Notes under the pieces: generated by a model
The model's input: only the letters and a program-made list of their open reading frames with translations
What the model was told of the DNA's origin: nothing
The model's database searches: none
NCBI GenBank assembly: GCA_016795425.1
Contig: JAEUHG010000083.1
Coordinates: 1 to 64,000 of the forward strand
Reading direction: 5' to 3'
DNA: 64,000 bases
Origin: Verrucomicrobiales bacterium
GTDB taxonomy: Bacteria; Verrucomicrobiota; Verrucomicrobiia; Limisphaerales; CAIMTB01
Made by a program: the position numbers and the translations under genes
Part shown: piece by piece, positions 26,307 through 35,866 of the stretch
Layout of the letters: the number at the start of each line of letters is the position of its first letter
Numbering within the stretch: position 1 is the stretch's first letter

Positions 26307-28631
26307 ATGCGATCGTTGTGGCGATACATCCTGCCGGTCCTGTTCCTGGGCTTGCGTGCCGGGGCGGCCGAACGGTTTGAACTGCGGGACGGCGACCGTG
26401 TGCTTTTTCTCGGCGACACCTTCTTCGAGCGCGAAGGGGAATACGGCGCATTGGAGACCCAGTTGACCGCGGCGTTTCCCGATCGGTCCGTCACTTATCG
26501 CAACCTGAGTTGGTCCGCAGACACTCCGATGGGTCGGTCCCGGGCCAGTTTCGATTGGAACAAGAGCGAGAAAGACTGGCTGGCGCGCGTGAAGGAACAG
26601 GTCGGACTATCGAAACCCACGGTCGCCTTCCTGAGCTACGGCATGACGGCGGCATTGGAAGGTGGGGCGGACGGGGCTGCCGCCTTCGCCAAGGAACTGG
26701 CGACACTGATGGATGCCGTGGATGAGGTGAGCGGCCAGAAGGTGCGCTTCGTGATTCTTGCCCCGATTCAGCAGCAAGGTGAGCGGCCGGACTCCCCTCG
26801 GACCCGGGCACTCGACGCGGTCACCGCGGCACTGGAGAACCTGGCCACCGCCAGGAGCGTCCCGTTCGTCAATACGCTGGAGTTGTCGCGGCAGATTTCG
26901 CGCGTGCGCATGGTGCTGTACGAATCCCCGGTGATCTTGAATGCACAAGGCTATCAGATGCTCGCCCCGGGAATCGCCAAGCAGCTTGGACTGGAATCCG
27001 TAAGCGGCGAGGGAGTGCAGATCCTCTCCCGTGCGATCCGGCACAAGAACGAGCAGTTCTTTCATCGCTGGCGCCCGGCCAATTGGACGTACCTGTTCGG
27101 GTTCCGGAAACACGAACAAGGCCGCAACGCGGTGGAGATTCCCCAGTTCGATCCAAGGGTCGAGGCGTGGGATCAGAAGATCGAGAAGCTGCGGGATGTG
27201 AAGAAGCAGGACCCGGCCGTGGTATCCGAAGTGCGCGCGTTGTCGGAACCGCGCCAACGTCCGCGGGACCCGCATTTTCAGGAGCAAACGCGCCCGGAGT
27301 TCGAGGTGCATCCGGGATTCAAGGCGGAGTTGTGGGCGGAGAACCCGCAGCTCTTCAAGCCGATCCAAATGAACTGGGACCCCCAGGGACGTCTGTGGGT
27401 GGCGAGTTCACGGGTGTATCCCCAGATCCGGCCCGGGCAGGATGCCGAGGACGCGGTGGTGGTGTTGGAGGACACCGACGGTGACGGGCGCGCGGAGAAG
27501 TCGACGGTGTTCGTGGAAGGCCTGATCATTCCCACCAGCGTGGTTCCGGACGGCAAAGGAGGTTGTTACGTCGGTGCGAGCCATCAACTGCTCCACTTCG
27601 CCGATGCGGATGGCGACGGGCGTGCCGATCGCAAGACCATCGTGCTTTCCAGTTTCGGGACGGAGGATACCCACCACAACCTGCATACCCTGCGATGGGG
27701 ATTCGATGGGCATCTGTATATGAATCAGTCGATCTACACCCACACGCATGTGGAAACGGCGCACGGCGTGCGGCGGCTGAATTCTGCGGGCATCTGGCGG
27801 TTTAATCCGGACACGTGGCAGTTCGACGTTTTCACCAAGGGCGGCTGCAATCCCTGGGGCCATCATTGGGACCAATGGGGCAACCAGTTCTTCACCGATG
27901 GGGCCGGCTTCAAAGGCATCTACCACGCCATGGAAGGAGCCACCTACTTCACGTACTCGGATATGCGCCGCGAGGCGGAGAGTATCAGTCCGGGCAATTA
28001 CCCGAAGTTCTGCAGCCTCGAGATCGTGCATAGTCCGGCGTTTCCTAACGAATGGCAGGGTCAAGCCATCACCTGCGATTTTCGGGCGCACCGCATTGTG
28101 CGCTTCGCGTTGAAGGACGTGGGTTCCACCTTCCAAACGGTGGAGCAGCCGGATCTTCTGAGGACAACCAACGTGACCTTTCGCCCCATCGATTTGAGAT
28201 TCGGGCCGGACGGCGCGCTGTACATCGCCGATTGGAGCAATCCGATCATCCAGCATGGCGAGGTGGATTTCCGGGATCCTCGGCGGGACAAGGAGCATGG
28301 GCGGATCTGGCGGGTGACCGGCGAGGCCGCGAAATCGGTGGCCCGGGTGGATTTGTCGCGCAAGGCGACCCGCGAGTTGCTCGACCTCACCCAGTCGTCC
28401 AGCGGTTGGGAACAGGAGCAGGCGCGATTGGTCTTGCGCCAACGAGGCGCCGATTCGGTGCTCGCGGAGGCGGTCGCTTGGTTGCCGGACCAGAAATCCG
28501 ACCGCGCCCGCTTGGAAGTGCTTTGGCTGCACGAAGCATTCGAACGACCCGCGCCGGCGTTGGTAACGGAGCTGGCCAAGGCGTCGGATCCGCGGCTGCG
28601 GGCGGCGGCGGCACGCCAGTTGGCCCAGTGA
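26307..28631 (+). CDS. SGNH + PVC-type membrane-bound dehydrogenase domain protein, C-terminally short
   Basis: The ATG at 26307 gives 774 residues with a short signal peptide (YILPVLFLGLRAGAAE). Residues about 20-230 resemble an SGNH/GDSL hydrolase (LFLGDTFFEREGEYGALE, FLSYGMTAALEGG, YQMLAPGIAKQLGL). About 320-680 are the PVC putative membrane-bound dehydrogenase beta-propeller (NPQLFKPIQMNWDPQGRLWVAS, DTDGDGRAEKSTVF, LRWGFDGHLYMNQSIYTHTH, FRPIDLRFGPDGALYIADW). The last residues start a HEAT-like array and stop abruptly. Family members usually go on to a HEAT region and a haem-binding CxxCH domain, reaching 1000 residues or more; no CxxCH occurs here and only 15 bp remain before the opposing gene. 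It may be truncated or a natural short form. Confidence 0.82.
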   Translation: MRSLWRYILPVLFLGLRAGAAERFELRDGDRVLFLGDTFFEREGEYGALETQLTAAFPDRSVTYRNLSWSADTPMGRSRASFDWNKSEKDWLARVKEQVGLSKPTVAFLSYGMTAALEGGADGAAAFAKELATLMDAVDEVSGQKVRFVILAPIQQQGERPDSPRTRALDAVTAALENLATARSVPFVNTLELSRQISRVRMVLYESPVILNAQGYQMLAPGIAKQLGLESVSGEGVQILSRAIRHKNEQFFHRWRPANWTYLFGFRKHEQGRNAVEIPQFDPRVEAWDQKIEKLRDVKKQDPAVVSEVRALSEPRQRPRDPHFQEQTRPEFEVHPGFKAELWAENPQLFKPIQMNWDPQGRLWVASSRVYPQIRPGQDAEDAVVVLEDTDGDGRAEKSTVFVEGLIIPTSVVPDGKGGCYVGASHQLLHFADADGDGRADRKTIVLSSFGTEDTHHNLHTLRWGFDGHLYMNQSIYTHTHVETAHGVRRLNSAGIWRFNPDTWQFDVFTKGGCNPWGHHWDQWGNQFFTDGAGFKGIYHAMEGATYFTYSDMRREAESISPGNYPKFCSLEIVHSPAFPNEWQGQAITCDFRAHRIVRFALKDVGSTFQTVEQPDLLRTTNVTFRPIDLRFGPDGALYIADWSNPIIQHGEVDFRDPRRDKEHGRIWRVTGEAAKSVARVDLSRKATRELLDLTQSSSGWEQEQARLVLRQRGADSVLAEAVAWLPDQKSDRARLEVLWLHEAFERPAPALVTELAKASDPRLRAAAARQLAQ

Positions 28632-28646
28632 CAGGCGACGTCGGCT

Positions 28647-31343
28647 TCAGGGGCTGGCCCGGAGCCAGTAGTACGGGATGTTCGGGCGCAGCCGAATTTC
28701 GCTGCTGGCCTCGAAGGCGGCGCCGGCGATCACCCCATTGAAATCGAGCGGGGTGGCCTTCCATCGCGCGCGGAGCGACGGCGAGTTCCAGCGGACCAAG
28801 CCCGAGAATTCGCGCACGAGAAGGGGCGCACTGCCGCGTGAGGTGATGCGCCGTTTGCCCGTGGTCGGTTCCGTTTTCCAGCCGAAAGGCTCTTCCTCGC
28901 TCGCCACCTGGAGGAGCATCGACCTGGATTCGGAGAGAGGCAGGCGATCGAGAGGGACGAGCAGCATGGAGCCGTACTCCATCGACGATTCCATGGACAC
29001 ATCGGGCAGTTGACGGCTGCCGGCGGCGGCGAGAAAACCGGTGTAACCCTGGGCCAATGGACTGCGCAGGGTGACCAGGCCCAACCCATAGTCCCATTCC
29101 AGTTCCCCCGTCAGGCTGGTGACGCGTTTTTCATCGTGCCGAATCGCGGTCGACAGATCGGCGATGCGGGTCGGGGGCGGCTTTTGGTCGACCCAGTCGA
29201 CGCGCACCGGTCCGGCGAGAAGCGCGAGCGGATCAAGGGATGCGGGGTCGGTCGGGGTGACCCCTGCCGGCAGGCCCGTGCTGCGCAGGGAGTCGAGGTT
29301 TTGGGAGAGTTGCAGGGGCAGCCCTTTCAACGCGCGGAGGTCGTCCATCGACATCGACACGCGCACGGACTCGGGGGCGGCTTGAATCAAACCTTGCCGG
29401 AAGATCAGCGCGGCGGCGGGGAATTGACCGGCGACGACAGGCGTTTGCGTGGAGAATTTGCCGGGCACGGAGTCCCATTCCGTCGATTGAGCGACGAACC
29501 AGACGATGGCATCCGTGCCGAGCAATCCGCCGTAGGCTGAACCCAGCGGAATCATGTCGGCGCGGAATCGATTGGGAAGCGACCAATTGACCTCGCTGAC
29601 CATGGAGGGTCGGCGGTCGTATTCGATGTCGAAGAGGGGATTGTCGGGAGCCTTGGGCAAGCCGTTCTCGCCCCTGAGGAGCAAGGCGCTCCGGTCATCG
29701 TACGACTGTCCCGGTTCGATGTTCCAGGTGGCGTTGTTTCCTTCGTGGATGCCTTCGAAATAACCGTGGCGATCCAGAAAATCGCCGATGAGATTCGCCT
29801 GTTTGTCGACGGGATCCAGGTAGGTGGGCGATGCGGTCTTCCAGTTGGAGCAGTAAATCAGGCCGGGATAGCCGAGTTCGATTCGGAGGAAATCATACGT
29901 GCTTCGGTGAAAGGCGATCATCAAGTCGGCGAGGAACGAAACCGTGTCCTGGTCGCGACGGGTTCGTCGATGGGCGATGTCATAGAGCCCGCGAAATCCC
30001 AGCCGACCCTCAGCGAGGTTGTCCTGAGGCGAGGTCGTGTTGGTCCAGACCTGGGAGCGAATCTGATCGAGGGAAAAATTCGGATAGTGGCGCCGCGTCC
30101 AATCGGCGAAGCGTCGCTCCAACGTCTCACGCTGGGCATCCGGGAGATTTCCCTTGGCGCCGCGATCGGGATTGAAGGTCCAGAAGAGCGTGGAGTCCTC
30201 GTTGATCATCTCGAGAAACGCGACGGCGGGTTCGTCGCGCAGGGCATGGCCGGACTCCGGATCGGGCGTTTGAAGCAGGGATATCCACCATTGCCGGTAA
30301 ATGCGTTGGAACTCCTCGTGAAAGTACAGGAGCGCGAATGGGTGGCCGCCCTGGTAGCCGGCGAAGGCGGGAGTTGAGGCGTCGAACTTGACCCACAGCG
30401 GAAAATAGATGCTGAGCGCGGTGTAGATGCCCTCCTGCTTGAGGGCGGCAACCAGGCGTTGCACCTGACGATTCCGACGCATATCGACCCGGCCGAAGTC
30501 GGGCCCTTCGGTGGCGTAAATGGGACCATGGATGCGGACCAGGTTGACTCCGCGTTTGGCGAGACTGCGCGCAAAACGACCCGCCTCCTCGCGGTCGATG
30601 CGAACTCGGTCCATGCCGACATTGACGCCCCAGAATCTCAACGGCATGCCGGTGCGATGGTGGATGAACTGGTCGGCGCGGCGTGCGATGCGCCCGCCGT
30701 CACCGGCGGATGCTTCGTTGAGCGACCTAAGGTCGATGGGGGTGGCGATGAATGGATCGGCGGCGGGTTGGAAGACGAACCAACCCGGGCGTTGAGGGTT
30801 CGGGAGTTCGTCGGGATGCGCGAAGCCTCGGGGAACGAACGGGCTTTGGCTGAGGACGAAGCAATCGTAGGCGGTCGTGTGCTGATCCCCAGACAACACC
30901 TCGAGTTGGAATTCATGGTTTCCGGCCTTGAGATCAAGCCTTCCGGCTGGCGCCCAACCGATGCGTCGAGAGGAATCGCCATCGAGGATCTGAAGGTCGG
31001 TCAGGCTGAGGTCGGGAACTTCCTTCCAGTCGCTGGTTGTTCCCAAGCGCCAGCGGATGCCTTGGGGATTCCAGAACTTGCGAATCCAGAGCGTGTACGT
31101 TCCGTCGCCTGGAATGCGTACGGCGGCTTGGAGTTTGCCCCCCGGGGGCAGCCATACCATCCGACCATTGGATACTCCCGATTCGTTGCCGGCCCCCGCC
31201 GGTTCGGCTTCGAACCAGACCCAGTCCAAGCCGGCTCCCACGGCGAGGTGGGTGGGAGCGAGCAGGAGCAGAAGCGCGAGAACCCATTCCGGCGAGAGGT
31301 GCCGGCGTTCGGAGTGGCAAGGGATTGGGAGCGTCGCCCGCAT
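28647..31343 (-). CDS. Secreted GH-A clan (cellulase-like) glycoside hydrolase
   Basis: An 898-residue secreted protein. The N-terminal signal has hydrophobic residues 20-36 (VLALLLLLAPTHLAVGA). An N-terminal CBM35/CBM6-like beta domain (WVWFEAEPAGAG...YTLWIRKFW, about 40-170) precedes a TIM barrel with RFWGVNVG and GVNLVRIHGP. The proposed acid/base is Glu382 in FLEMINEDS and the nucleophile Glu584 in SMVSEVNWSLPNRF, the NE...E arrangement of GH5-type retaining enzymes. C-terminal beta domains follow. Target polysaccharide unknown; mannan- or glucan-type linkages are likely for this clan. It converges on the short dehydrogenase-domain gene and is divergent from the DUF2237 gene. Confidence 0.8.
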   Translation of the reverse strand: MRATLPIPCHSERRHLSPEWVLALLLLLAPTHLAVGAGLDWVWFEAEPAGAGNESGVSNGRMVWLPPGGKLQAAVRIPGDGTYTLWIRKFWNPQGIRWRLGTTSDWKEVPDLSLTDLQILDGDSSRRIGWAPAGRLDLKAGNHEFQLEVLSGDQHTTAYDCFVLSQSPFVPRGFAHPDELPNPQRPGWFVFQPAADPFIATPIDLRSLNEASAGDGGRIARRADQFIHHRTGMPLRFWGVNVGMDRVRIDREEAGRFARSLAKRGVNLVRIHGPIYATEGPDFGRVDMRRNRQVQRLVAALKQEGIYTALSIYFPLWVKFDASTPAFAGYQGGHPFALLYFHEEFQRIYRQWWISLLQTPDPESGHALRDEPAVAFLEMINEDSTLFWTFNPDRGAKGNLPDAQRETLERRFADWTRRHYPNFSLDQIRSQVWTNTTSPQDNLAEGRLGFRGLYDIAHRRTRRDQDTVSFLADLMIAFHRSTYDFLRIELGYPGLIYCSNWKTASPTYLDPVDKQANLIGDFLDRHGYFEGIHEGNNATWNIEPGQSYDDRSALLLRGENGLPKAPDNPLFDIEYDRRPSMVSEVNWSLPNRFRADMIPLGSAYGGLLGTDAIVWFVAQSTEWDSVPGKFSTQTPVVAGQFPAAALIFRQGLIQAAPESVRVSMSMDDLRALKGLPLQLSQNLDSLRSTGLPAGVTPTDPASLDPLALLAGPVRVDWVDQKPPPTRIADLSTAIRHDEKRVTSLTGELEWDYGLGLVTLRSPLAQGYTGFLAAAGSRQLPDVSMESSMEYGSMLLVPLDRLPLSESRSMLLQVASEEEPFGWKTEPTTGKRRITSRGSAPLLVREFSGLVRWNSPSLRARWKATPLDFNGVIAGAAFEASSEIRLRPNIPYYWLRASP

Positions 31344-31475
31344 GGCAGACAGCCTTGGTGCCTCGTTGGCGGCGTCAAGGGTGATGGGTTGGCGGGATGG
31401 GGTTGACGCGCGGAATATCGGAAGCCGGGAAAATCCGGGATGCGAACTGTCGAGACGCTGCTAGTGTTGGGTCGC

Positions 31476-31847
31476 ATGCCAACCAACGTCCTGGGCGGGG
31501 AACTTCAGTGCTGTTGTCGGGAACCGATGACCGGGTTTTATCGGGATGGGTATTGTCGCACGGGACCGGGAGATCAGGGCGTGCATGTGGTTTGCGCGAT
31601 GATGACGAGGGAGTTTCTGGAGTTTTCGCGGCGGCGCGGCAACGACCTGGTGACGCCCGCTCCCGCGTTTGATTTTCCGGGCCTCAAGCCGGGAGATCGC
31701 TGGTGTCTTTGTGTGACGCGATGGAAGGAGGCATTGGACGCAGGAATGGCCCCTCCGGTGGTGCTGGCGGCGACCCATCTGTCGGCGCTGGAGTTCGTGA
31801 GTCTGGAGGAGTTGCGAGCGCACGGGGAAGACATCCGGGAACCCTAG
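31476..31847 (+). CDS. DUF2237 family protein
   Basis: The ATG at 31476 gives 123 residues starting directly before the family strand NVLGGELQCC. Motifs typical of DUF2237 are TGFYRDGYCRTGPGDQGVHVVCAMMT, FLEFSRRRGNDLVTP and FPGLKPGDRWCLCVTRWKEAL, with conserved cysteines (the CC pair, Cys32-region, VVC and WCLC). It is a small cytoplasmic protein of unknown biochemical role, conserved across bacteria and eukaryotes; the cysteine pattern suggests metal or redox chemistry but that is inference. An in-frame ATG 36 bp upstream is less likely because family members start near the chosen site. It is followed 78 bp later by the glycosyltransferase gene on the same strand. Confidence 0.88.
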   Translation: MPTNVLGGELQCCCREPMTGFYRDGYCRTGPGDQGVHVVCAMMTREFLEFSRRRGNDLVTPAPAFDFPGLKPGDRWCLCVTRWKEALDAGMAPPVVLAATHLSALEFVSLEELRAHGEDIREP

Positions 31848-31925
31848 TGGATTGACCCAGGGCTCTGCGGATGCGAATCGAAGGGCTGGACCGTTTGCAT
31901 GTCCGTCGCATCCACTTCCGCGCCG

Positions 31926-33083
31926 ATGCGCATCTTACAGGTGAACTCGCTCCTGACCGGGGGCGGGACCGACGATCAGTGTCTACGTCTGGCCCACGGT
32001 CTGGCCAAGCTCGGCCAGGACGTGTGGTTGTCGGCGCCGTCGGGGAGGGAGCTTTCGGGTTTGGTGGGCGCCCTTGGCATTCGTCATTGCGAGGCGCCCG
32101 CCCGCGGGGCGTTGAAACTGGACTTCATTCGGGCGACGGCGCGGCATTGCCGGGCGCATCGCATCCAGATCCTTCACGGCCATCACGGTCGTGACCTGTG
32201 GCCGACGATACTCGCTGCCCGGTGGTCCGGGGTGCGACCGAAAGTGGTTTTGACGAGGCATTTGGCGAAGAGTCCCAGTTCATTCCTGAGTCGACGCCTG
32301 CTTCTGGGGCAGGTGGATGCCCTTTTGGCGGTATCGGAGTTTGTCGCGCGCGTCTTGCGTGAGGGGGTTGACGAGCCCGATTCCCCGGTCGAGGAACGTC
32401 ACCGGCGGCCGCCCCTGATTGGCGATCTGTCGAAGATTCGCGTGGCACAGGGCGGCATCGATCCGGAGCGGTTCCATCCCTTCGACGCTTCGGTGCAGCG
32501 TGCGGAGTGGGGATTATGTCCGGGGGATGTGGCTTTCGGCGTGGTGGGGGGCTATGACTTCCCACGGGGAAAGGGACAGCGCGAGTTTCTCCAAGCGGCA
32601 AGTCGGATCCGGGCGGCCGCGCCGGCCGCGCGATTCCTGGTCATTGGGCGAGGCAGTATGAAGTCGACGTTGGAAGGCGACATCGCGGCGCTGGGCTTGC
32701 AGGGGCGGGCGTGGTTGACGCCGTACTGTGGAAACATGCCGGCGGCGATGAATGCCCTGGACTGCCTGGTGCATCCGCAGGTGGCAACGGATGCCTTTCC
32801 GACGGTGATTCTGGAGGCGATGGCCTGCAACAAGCCGGTGATTGCCACGGCGTGCGATGGTGCACCGGAGCAATTCGAGAACGGGGGACAGGGGTTGCTC
32901 GTGCCCATGGAGGATGTGGGAGCCCTGGCGAAGGCGATGTGCGAAATCGCCGGCAATGCGGCGCTGCGGTCCCGACTTGGAGGCGCAGGGCGCGAGCGGG
33001 TTCTCGGTCGCTTCACCCTGGATCACATGGCGGTGCGGGTGCTGCGGGTCTACCAGGATTTGATGACAGTGGACAGGAGGTGA
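31926..33083 (+). CDS. Glycosyltransferase family 4-like protein
   Basis: The ATG at 31926 gives 385 residues and begins with the N-terminal Rossmann strand MRILQVNSLLTGGGTDDQC, characteristic of GT4 glycosyltransferases. The C-terminal donor-binding half contains VVGGYDFPRGKGQREFLQAA, LVIGRGS and the E-x7-E-like motif in DAFPTVILEAMACNKPVIATACDGAPEQFENGGQGLL. It transfers a sugar from an activated nucleotide donor to a lipid or polysaccharide acceptor at the cytoplasmic face of the membrane; donor and acceptor are not readable. Its stop lies 3 bp before the start of a polysaccharide deacetylase gene, whose ribosome binding site overlaps the end of this gene, so the two are coupled and probably build or modify one surface glycan. 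Confidence 0.9.
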   Translation: MRILQVNSLLTGGGTDDQCLRLAHGLAKLGQDVWLSAPSGRELSGLVGALGIRHCEAPARGALKLDFIRATARHCRAHRIQILHGHHGRDLWPTILAARWSGVRPKVVLTRHLAKSPSSFLSRRLLLGQVDALLAVSEFVARVLREGVDEPDSPVEERHRRPPLIGDLSKIRVAQGGIDPERFHPFDASVQRAEWGLCPGDVAFGVVGGYDFPRGKGQREFLQAASRIRAAAPAARFLVIGRGSMKSTLEGDIAALGLQGRAWLTPYCGNMPAAMNALDCLVHPQVATDAFPTVILEAMACNKPVIATACDGAPEQFENGGQGLLVPMEDVGALAKAMCEIAGNAALRSRLGGAGRERVLGRFTLDHMAVRVLRVYQDLMTVDRR

Positions 33084-33086
33084 CGT
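33074..33086 (+). promoter_or_regulatory. Strong ribosome binding site overlapping the upstream stop codon
   Basis: AGGAGG followed by TGACGT and then the ATG at 33087. The Shine-Dalgarno core abuts the TGA of the glycosyltransferase gene (33081-33083), so ribosomes terminating there can re-initiate on the deacetylase. Confidence 0.8.
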
Positions 33087-33833
33087 ATGCCGGATTCGCG
33101 ATTGCGTTATTATTCACGACTGGCGCCCTTTCAACGCCTCTTTGACCGAGGCGTGCCGATCCTGACCTACCATAAATTCGGTCCTCGCCCGCGCGGTGTG
33201 CGGCTTCGTGGGTTGTATCTGCCACGCCGGCTATTGGCGCGGCAGTTGAGGGAATGGAACGACGGGGGATTCGAATCGGTGACGCTGCCGGAAGCGGTCC
33301 GTCCGACGAACACGCGCCCAATCATTTTGACGATCGATGATGGTTTTCGGAGCGTCTTGGAGCATGCGCTGCCCTTGCTGGTGAAGCACGGGTACCAGGC
33401 CACACTTTACTTGGTGGCGGATCGACTGGGGGGGGATAACGACTGGGAACAGGCGCAGGGCGAGGTGGCGGCGCCGTTGATGACCGTGGCGGAGGTCAAG
33501 GAGTGGCTTGCGGCCGGACAACGGATCGGGTCCCACACCTGCACGCACCCTTGGCTGACACGCATTCCATTGGCGGAAGCCCGCGAGGAGATTCAGGCAA
33601 GTCGCAAGAAGCTGGAGGATGCGTTTGGTATCGAGGTGAAGGACTTCTGTTATCCGTATGGTGAATGGAACGTGATGGTGCGCGATGCGGTCGAGGCCGC
33701 GGGTTATGCGACTGCGACCACCACCGATTTCGGCGTGAATACGACAGAATCCGACCGGTTCGCCCTACGCCGCATCACGGCGCGGCACACCTCCTGGGGT
33801 TGGCGGGCGATTCGCGCGTGGTGGCGGAGGTAG
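33087..33833 (+). CDS. Polysaccharide deacetylase (NodB domain)
   Basis: A 248-residue carbohydrate esterase family 4-like protein with no signal peptide. The NodB motifs are PILTYHKFG, IILTIDDGFRSV (catalytic and metal Asp), ATLYLVADRLGG and IGSHTCTHPWLT (metal His residues), then DFCYPYGEWN with the Arg/Asp-strand partner. The protein is about the length of a single NodB domain. Start fixed by the strong AGGAGG 6 bp upstream. It is coupled to the glycosyltransferase gene and probably deacetylates an intermediate or a finished surface polysaccharide; without a signal sequence it may act in the cytoplasm or be exported by another route. The next gene converges 57 bp away. Confidence 0.9.
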   Translation: MPDSRLRYYSRLAPFQRLFDRGVPILTYHKFGPRPRGVRLRGLYLPRRLLARQLREWNDGGFESVTLPEAVRPTNTRPIILTIDDGFRSVLEHALPLLVKHGYQATLYLVADRLGGDNDWEQAQGEVAAPLMTVAEVKEWLAAGQRIGSHTCTHPWLTRIPLAEAREEIQASRKKLEDAFGIEVKDFCYPYGEWNVMVRDAVEAAGYATATTTDFGVNTTESDRFALRRITARHTSWGWRAIRAWWRR

Positions 33834-33890
33834 TCGGGACAGCCTGAACCTGGGCGATGTGCCTTGAGCCATCGATCTTGTGCCTCAATG

Positions 33891-34556
33891 TCAGACTGAC
33901 GGTCCAGAGGCGTCGTCCTCGCCCTCGGTGGCCCAGCGCGGGTAGATCTCGGGCGGTAGTTGGCCGCGGCGGATAAGCTCGTGCAGGTCGCGGATGATGG
34001 TCCGGCGAGCCACGTTGAAACGGCGCGCCAACGCCGAGATGTTGGGTCGGGCCGTGACATCCTTGACCTGGCGGAGAATCTCGTTTTGGCGGCTCAGGCG
34101 ATCGGTCGACCGGCTGAGAAGGTCCTGAATGTCCGCGCGCCGCGAACGCTCGAGGGACTCGAAGGATCGCACGATCTCGGCCTCGCCACACTCGCGCAAA
34201 GCCGTCTCGATGGTTCGGCGCAGGTCATCCAGGTCGACCGGCTTCGAGAGACAATAATGAGCGCGGCGGGGTCCCTGAAGCGCTTCGATCTGCTCGTGCA
34301 CATCCATGGCGCCGCTGATCACCACGACGGGAACGTGGGGAAGGGCTTCCTTCAATTCGGGCAGGTAATCGAGTCCCAGATCGCCATCGTCGAGAATGTG
34401 ATCGAGGATGATGAGGTGCGGAGGAAACTTGGACAGGTGGGCCAGGGCTTCCCGCCCGGTTCGGGCCCGCGACAGTTCGTAGCCCGACAGGGCATCCTCG
34501 TAGATCTCCGCCTGGAGATCGTCGTCTTCGATGATGAGAATGCGGGGTTTTTCCAC
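33891..34556 (-). CDS. Response regulator with C-terminal HTH
   Basis: The GTG at 34556 gives 221 residues beginning MEKPRILIIEDDDLQAEIYED, the first strand and acidic pair of a receiver domain. Earlier TTG codons only add unlike sequence. The phospho-acceptor is Asp52 in IILDHILDDGD, with VVVISGA and the conserved Lys in CLSKPVDLDDL. After a helical linker (about 125-170), a helix-turn-helix segment (ISALARRFNVARRTIIRDLHELIRRGQ) suggests DNA binding. The output domain is not one of the standard OmpR or NarL types; it recalls DnaA/HTH-like AraC or sigma-54-independent regulators. No sensor kinase is adjacent, so it may be an orphan or respond to a distant partner. The MFS gene starts upstream on the same strand, with its stop 74 bp before this start. 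Confidence 0.85.
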   Translation of the reverse strand: MEKPRILIIEDDDLQAEIYEDALSGYELSRARTGREALAHLSKFPPHLIILDHILDDGDLGLDYLPELKEALPHVPVVVISGAMDVHEQIEALQGPRRAHYCLSKPVDLDDLRRTIETALRECGEAEIVRSFESLERSRRADIQDLLSRSTDRLSRQNEILRQVKDVTARPNISALARRFNVARRTIIRDLHELIRRGQLPPEIYPRWATEGEDDASGPSV

Positions 34557-34630
34557 GGTAGCTGTGTCCAACGTAGGACTGTCGCACGGACTCGGCAAGC
34601 CGGGGGTGGCCGGGCAGGGGGCAACGACGG

Positions 34631-35866
34631 TCAGCGGCCGGCGTCGGAAGGGCCCGGCTCAGGCGTGGTTCGGAAGGAGCGTAGGGCCAAGAGCAAGGCC
34701 AGCAGAACCAGCAAACCCCCGAGGAAATACGGTGCACCGGGCAGTTGGATCGGAGTCTTGGGGCCGATGAAGAAGCTGAACAGTCCGGCAGCGATGGGGG
34801 GACCGGCGATTCCAGCGACGCTGCCCAGGCTGGCCAGCGCCCCTTGGATGGCGCCCTGTTCGTCGGCGCGCGCGGTCCGCGAAATCAGGCCTTGGACTGC
34901 GGGATTGGCGATCCCGCTGAACGAGCCGACGAGAATCATGACGTAGACCATCCATGATTGGTACGCCAGGCCGTACCCGACGTAGATCGCGACGGCGATG
35001 GAGAGTCCGATGACGACGGCGCGGCGTTCGCCGATTTTGGGAATGATGATGCGGGTCAGGCCGCCCTGCACGACGGCCGCCATCACGCCGACCAGGGCGA
35101 GGGAGAGTCCGGTTTGTCCAACCGACCATTGGTAGCGGTAACTGGTGTACAGGACCCACGTCGCGGGGAATACCTGGTGGGCCAGGTTGCTGAGAAAGTA
35201 GGTTCCAGTGAGCCCAAGAACCACCGGGTAACGTCGCAGCGCGAGCAGCGAACCGACGGGATTCGCGCGGGCCCATTGAAAGGCGCGGCGGTTTTCCGGT
35301 GGCAACGACTCCGGAAGCACGAACCAGCCGTAGAGCCAGTTGAGCAGGGTCAGTCCGGCGGCGACGAGGAATGGCATGCGCAATCCGATGTCGCCAAGCA
35401 TGCCTCCGAGCGCCGGGCCGGCGATGAAGCCAAGGCCAAACGCCGCCCCGATCAAGCCGAAGTTCTGCGCCCGCTTTTCCGGTGGGCTGACGTCCGCAAT
35501 GTAGGCGGACGCCGCCGTGATGTTGGCTCCGGTGATGCCGGCGACGATGCGTCCGACGAAGAACCACGGTAGCGTGGGCGCATACGCCAGGAGGAGGTAG
35601 TCGAGTCCCGATCCGAACAGCGAGGACAGGATGACGGGTCGACGCCCGAAACGATCCGAGAGACTCCCCAGCAACGGAGCAAAGACGAACTGCATCATCG
35701 AATACAGAGCGGTGAGCCAGCCGAACGTGTGGGAAGCCTGGGGCACCGATCCGCCCACCAGTTCCTCGATGAGCCGGGGCAGGATCGGAATCACCAACCC
35801 GATCCCGAAGATGTCCAGGAACAGCGTGATGAAGATGAACCCCAGTGCGGGTTTGCGAGGCGCCAT
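34631..35866 (-). CDS. MFS transporter, TetA-like (TCR/Tet family)
   Basis: A 411-residue major facilitator with twelve predicted membrane helices. Motif A in the loop after helix 2 is clear ([14 protein letters not shown]). The N-terminus [21 protein letters not shown] and the motif-C-like glycine-rich segment [16 protein letters not shown] are typical of tetracycline/multidrug efflux proteins. It is probably an inner-membrane proton antiporter, exporting a drug or metabolite. The sequence does not reveal the substrate, and chromosomal TetA-like proteins often do not confer tetracycline resistance. Its ATG lies 8 bp from the 57-bp repeat and 335 bp from the divergent sigma-factor gene. Confidence 0.88.
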   Translation of the reverse strand: MAPRKPALGFIFITLFLDIFGIGLVIPILPRLIEELVGGSVPQASHTFGWLTALYSMMQFVFAPLLGSLSDRFGRRPVILSSLFGSGLDYLLLAYAPTLPWFFVGRIVAGITGANITAASAYIADVSPPEKRAQNFGLIGAAFGLGFIAGPALGGMLGDIGLRMPFLVAAGLTLLNWLYGWFVLPESLPPENRRAFQWARANPVGSLLALRRYPVVLGLTGTYFLSNLAHQVFPATWVLYTSYRYQWSVGQTGLSLALVGVMAAVVQGGLTRIIIPKIGERRAVVIGLSIAVAIYVGYGLAYQSWMVYVMILVGSFSGIANPAVQGLISRTARADEQGAIQGALASLGSVAGIAGPPIAAGLFSFFIGPKTPIQLPGAPYFLGGLLVLLALLLALRSFRTTPEPGPSDAGR

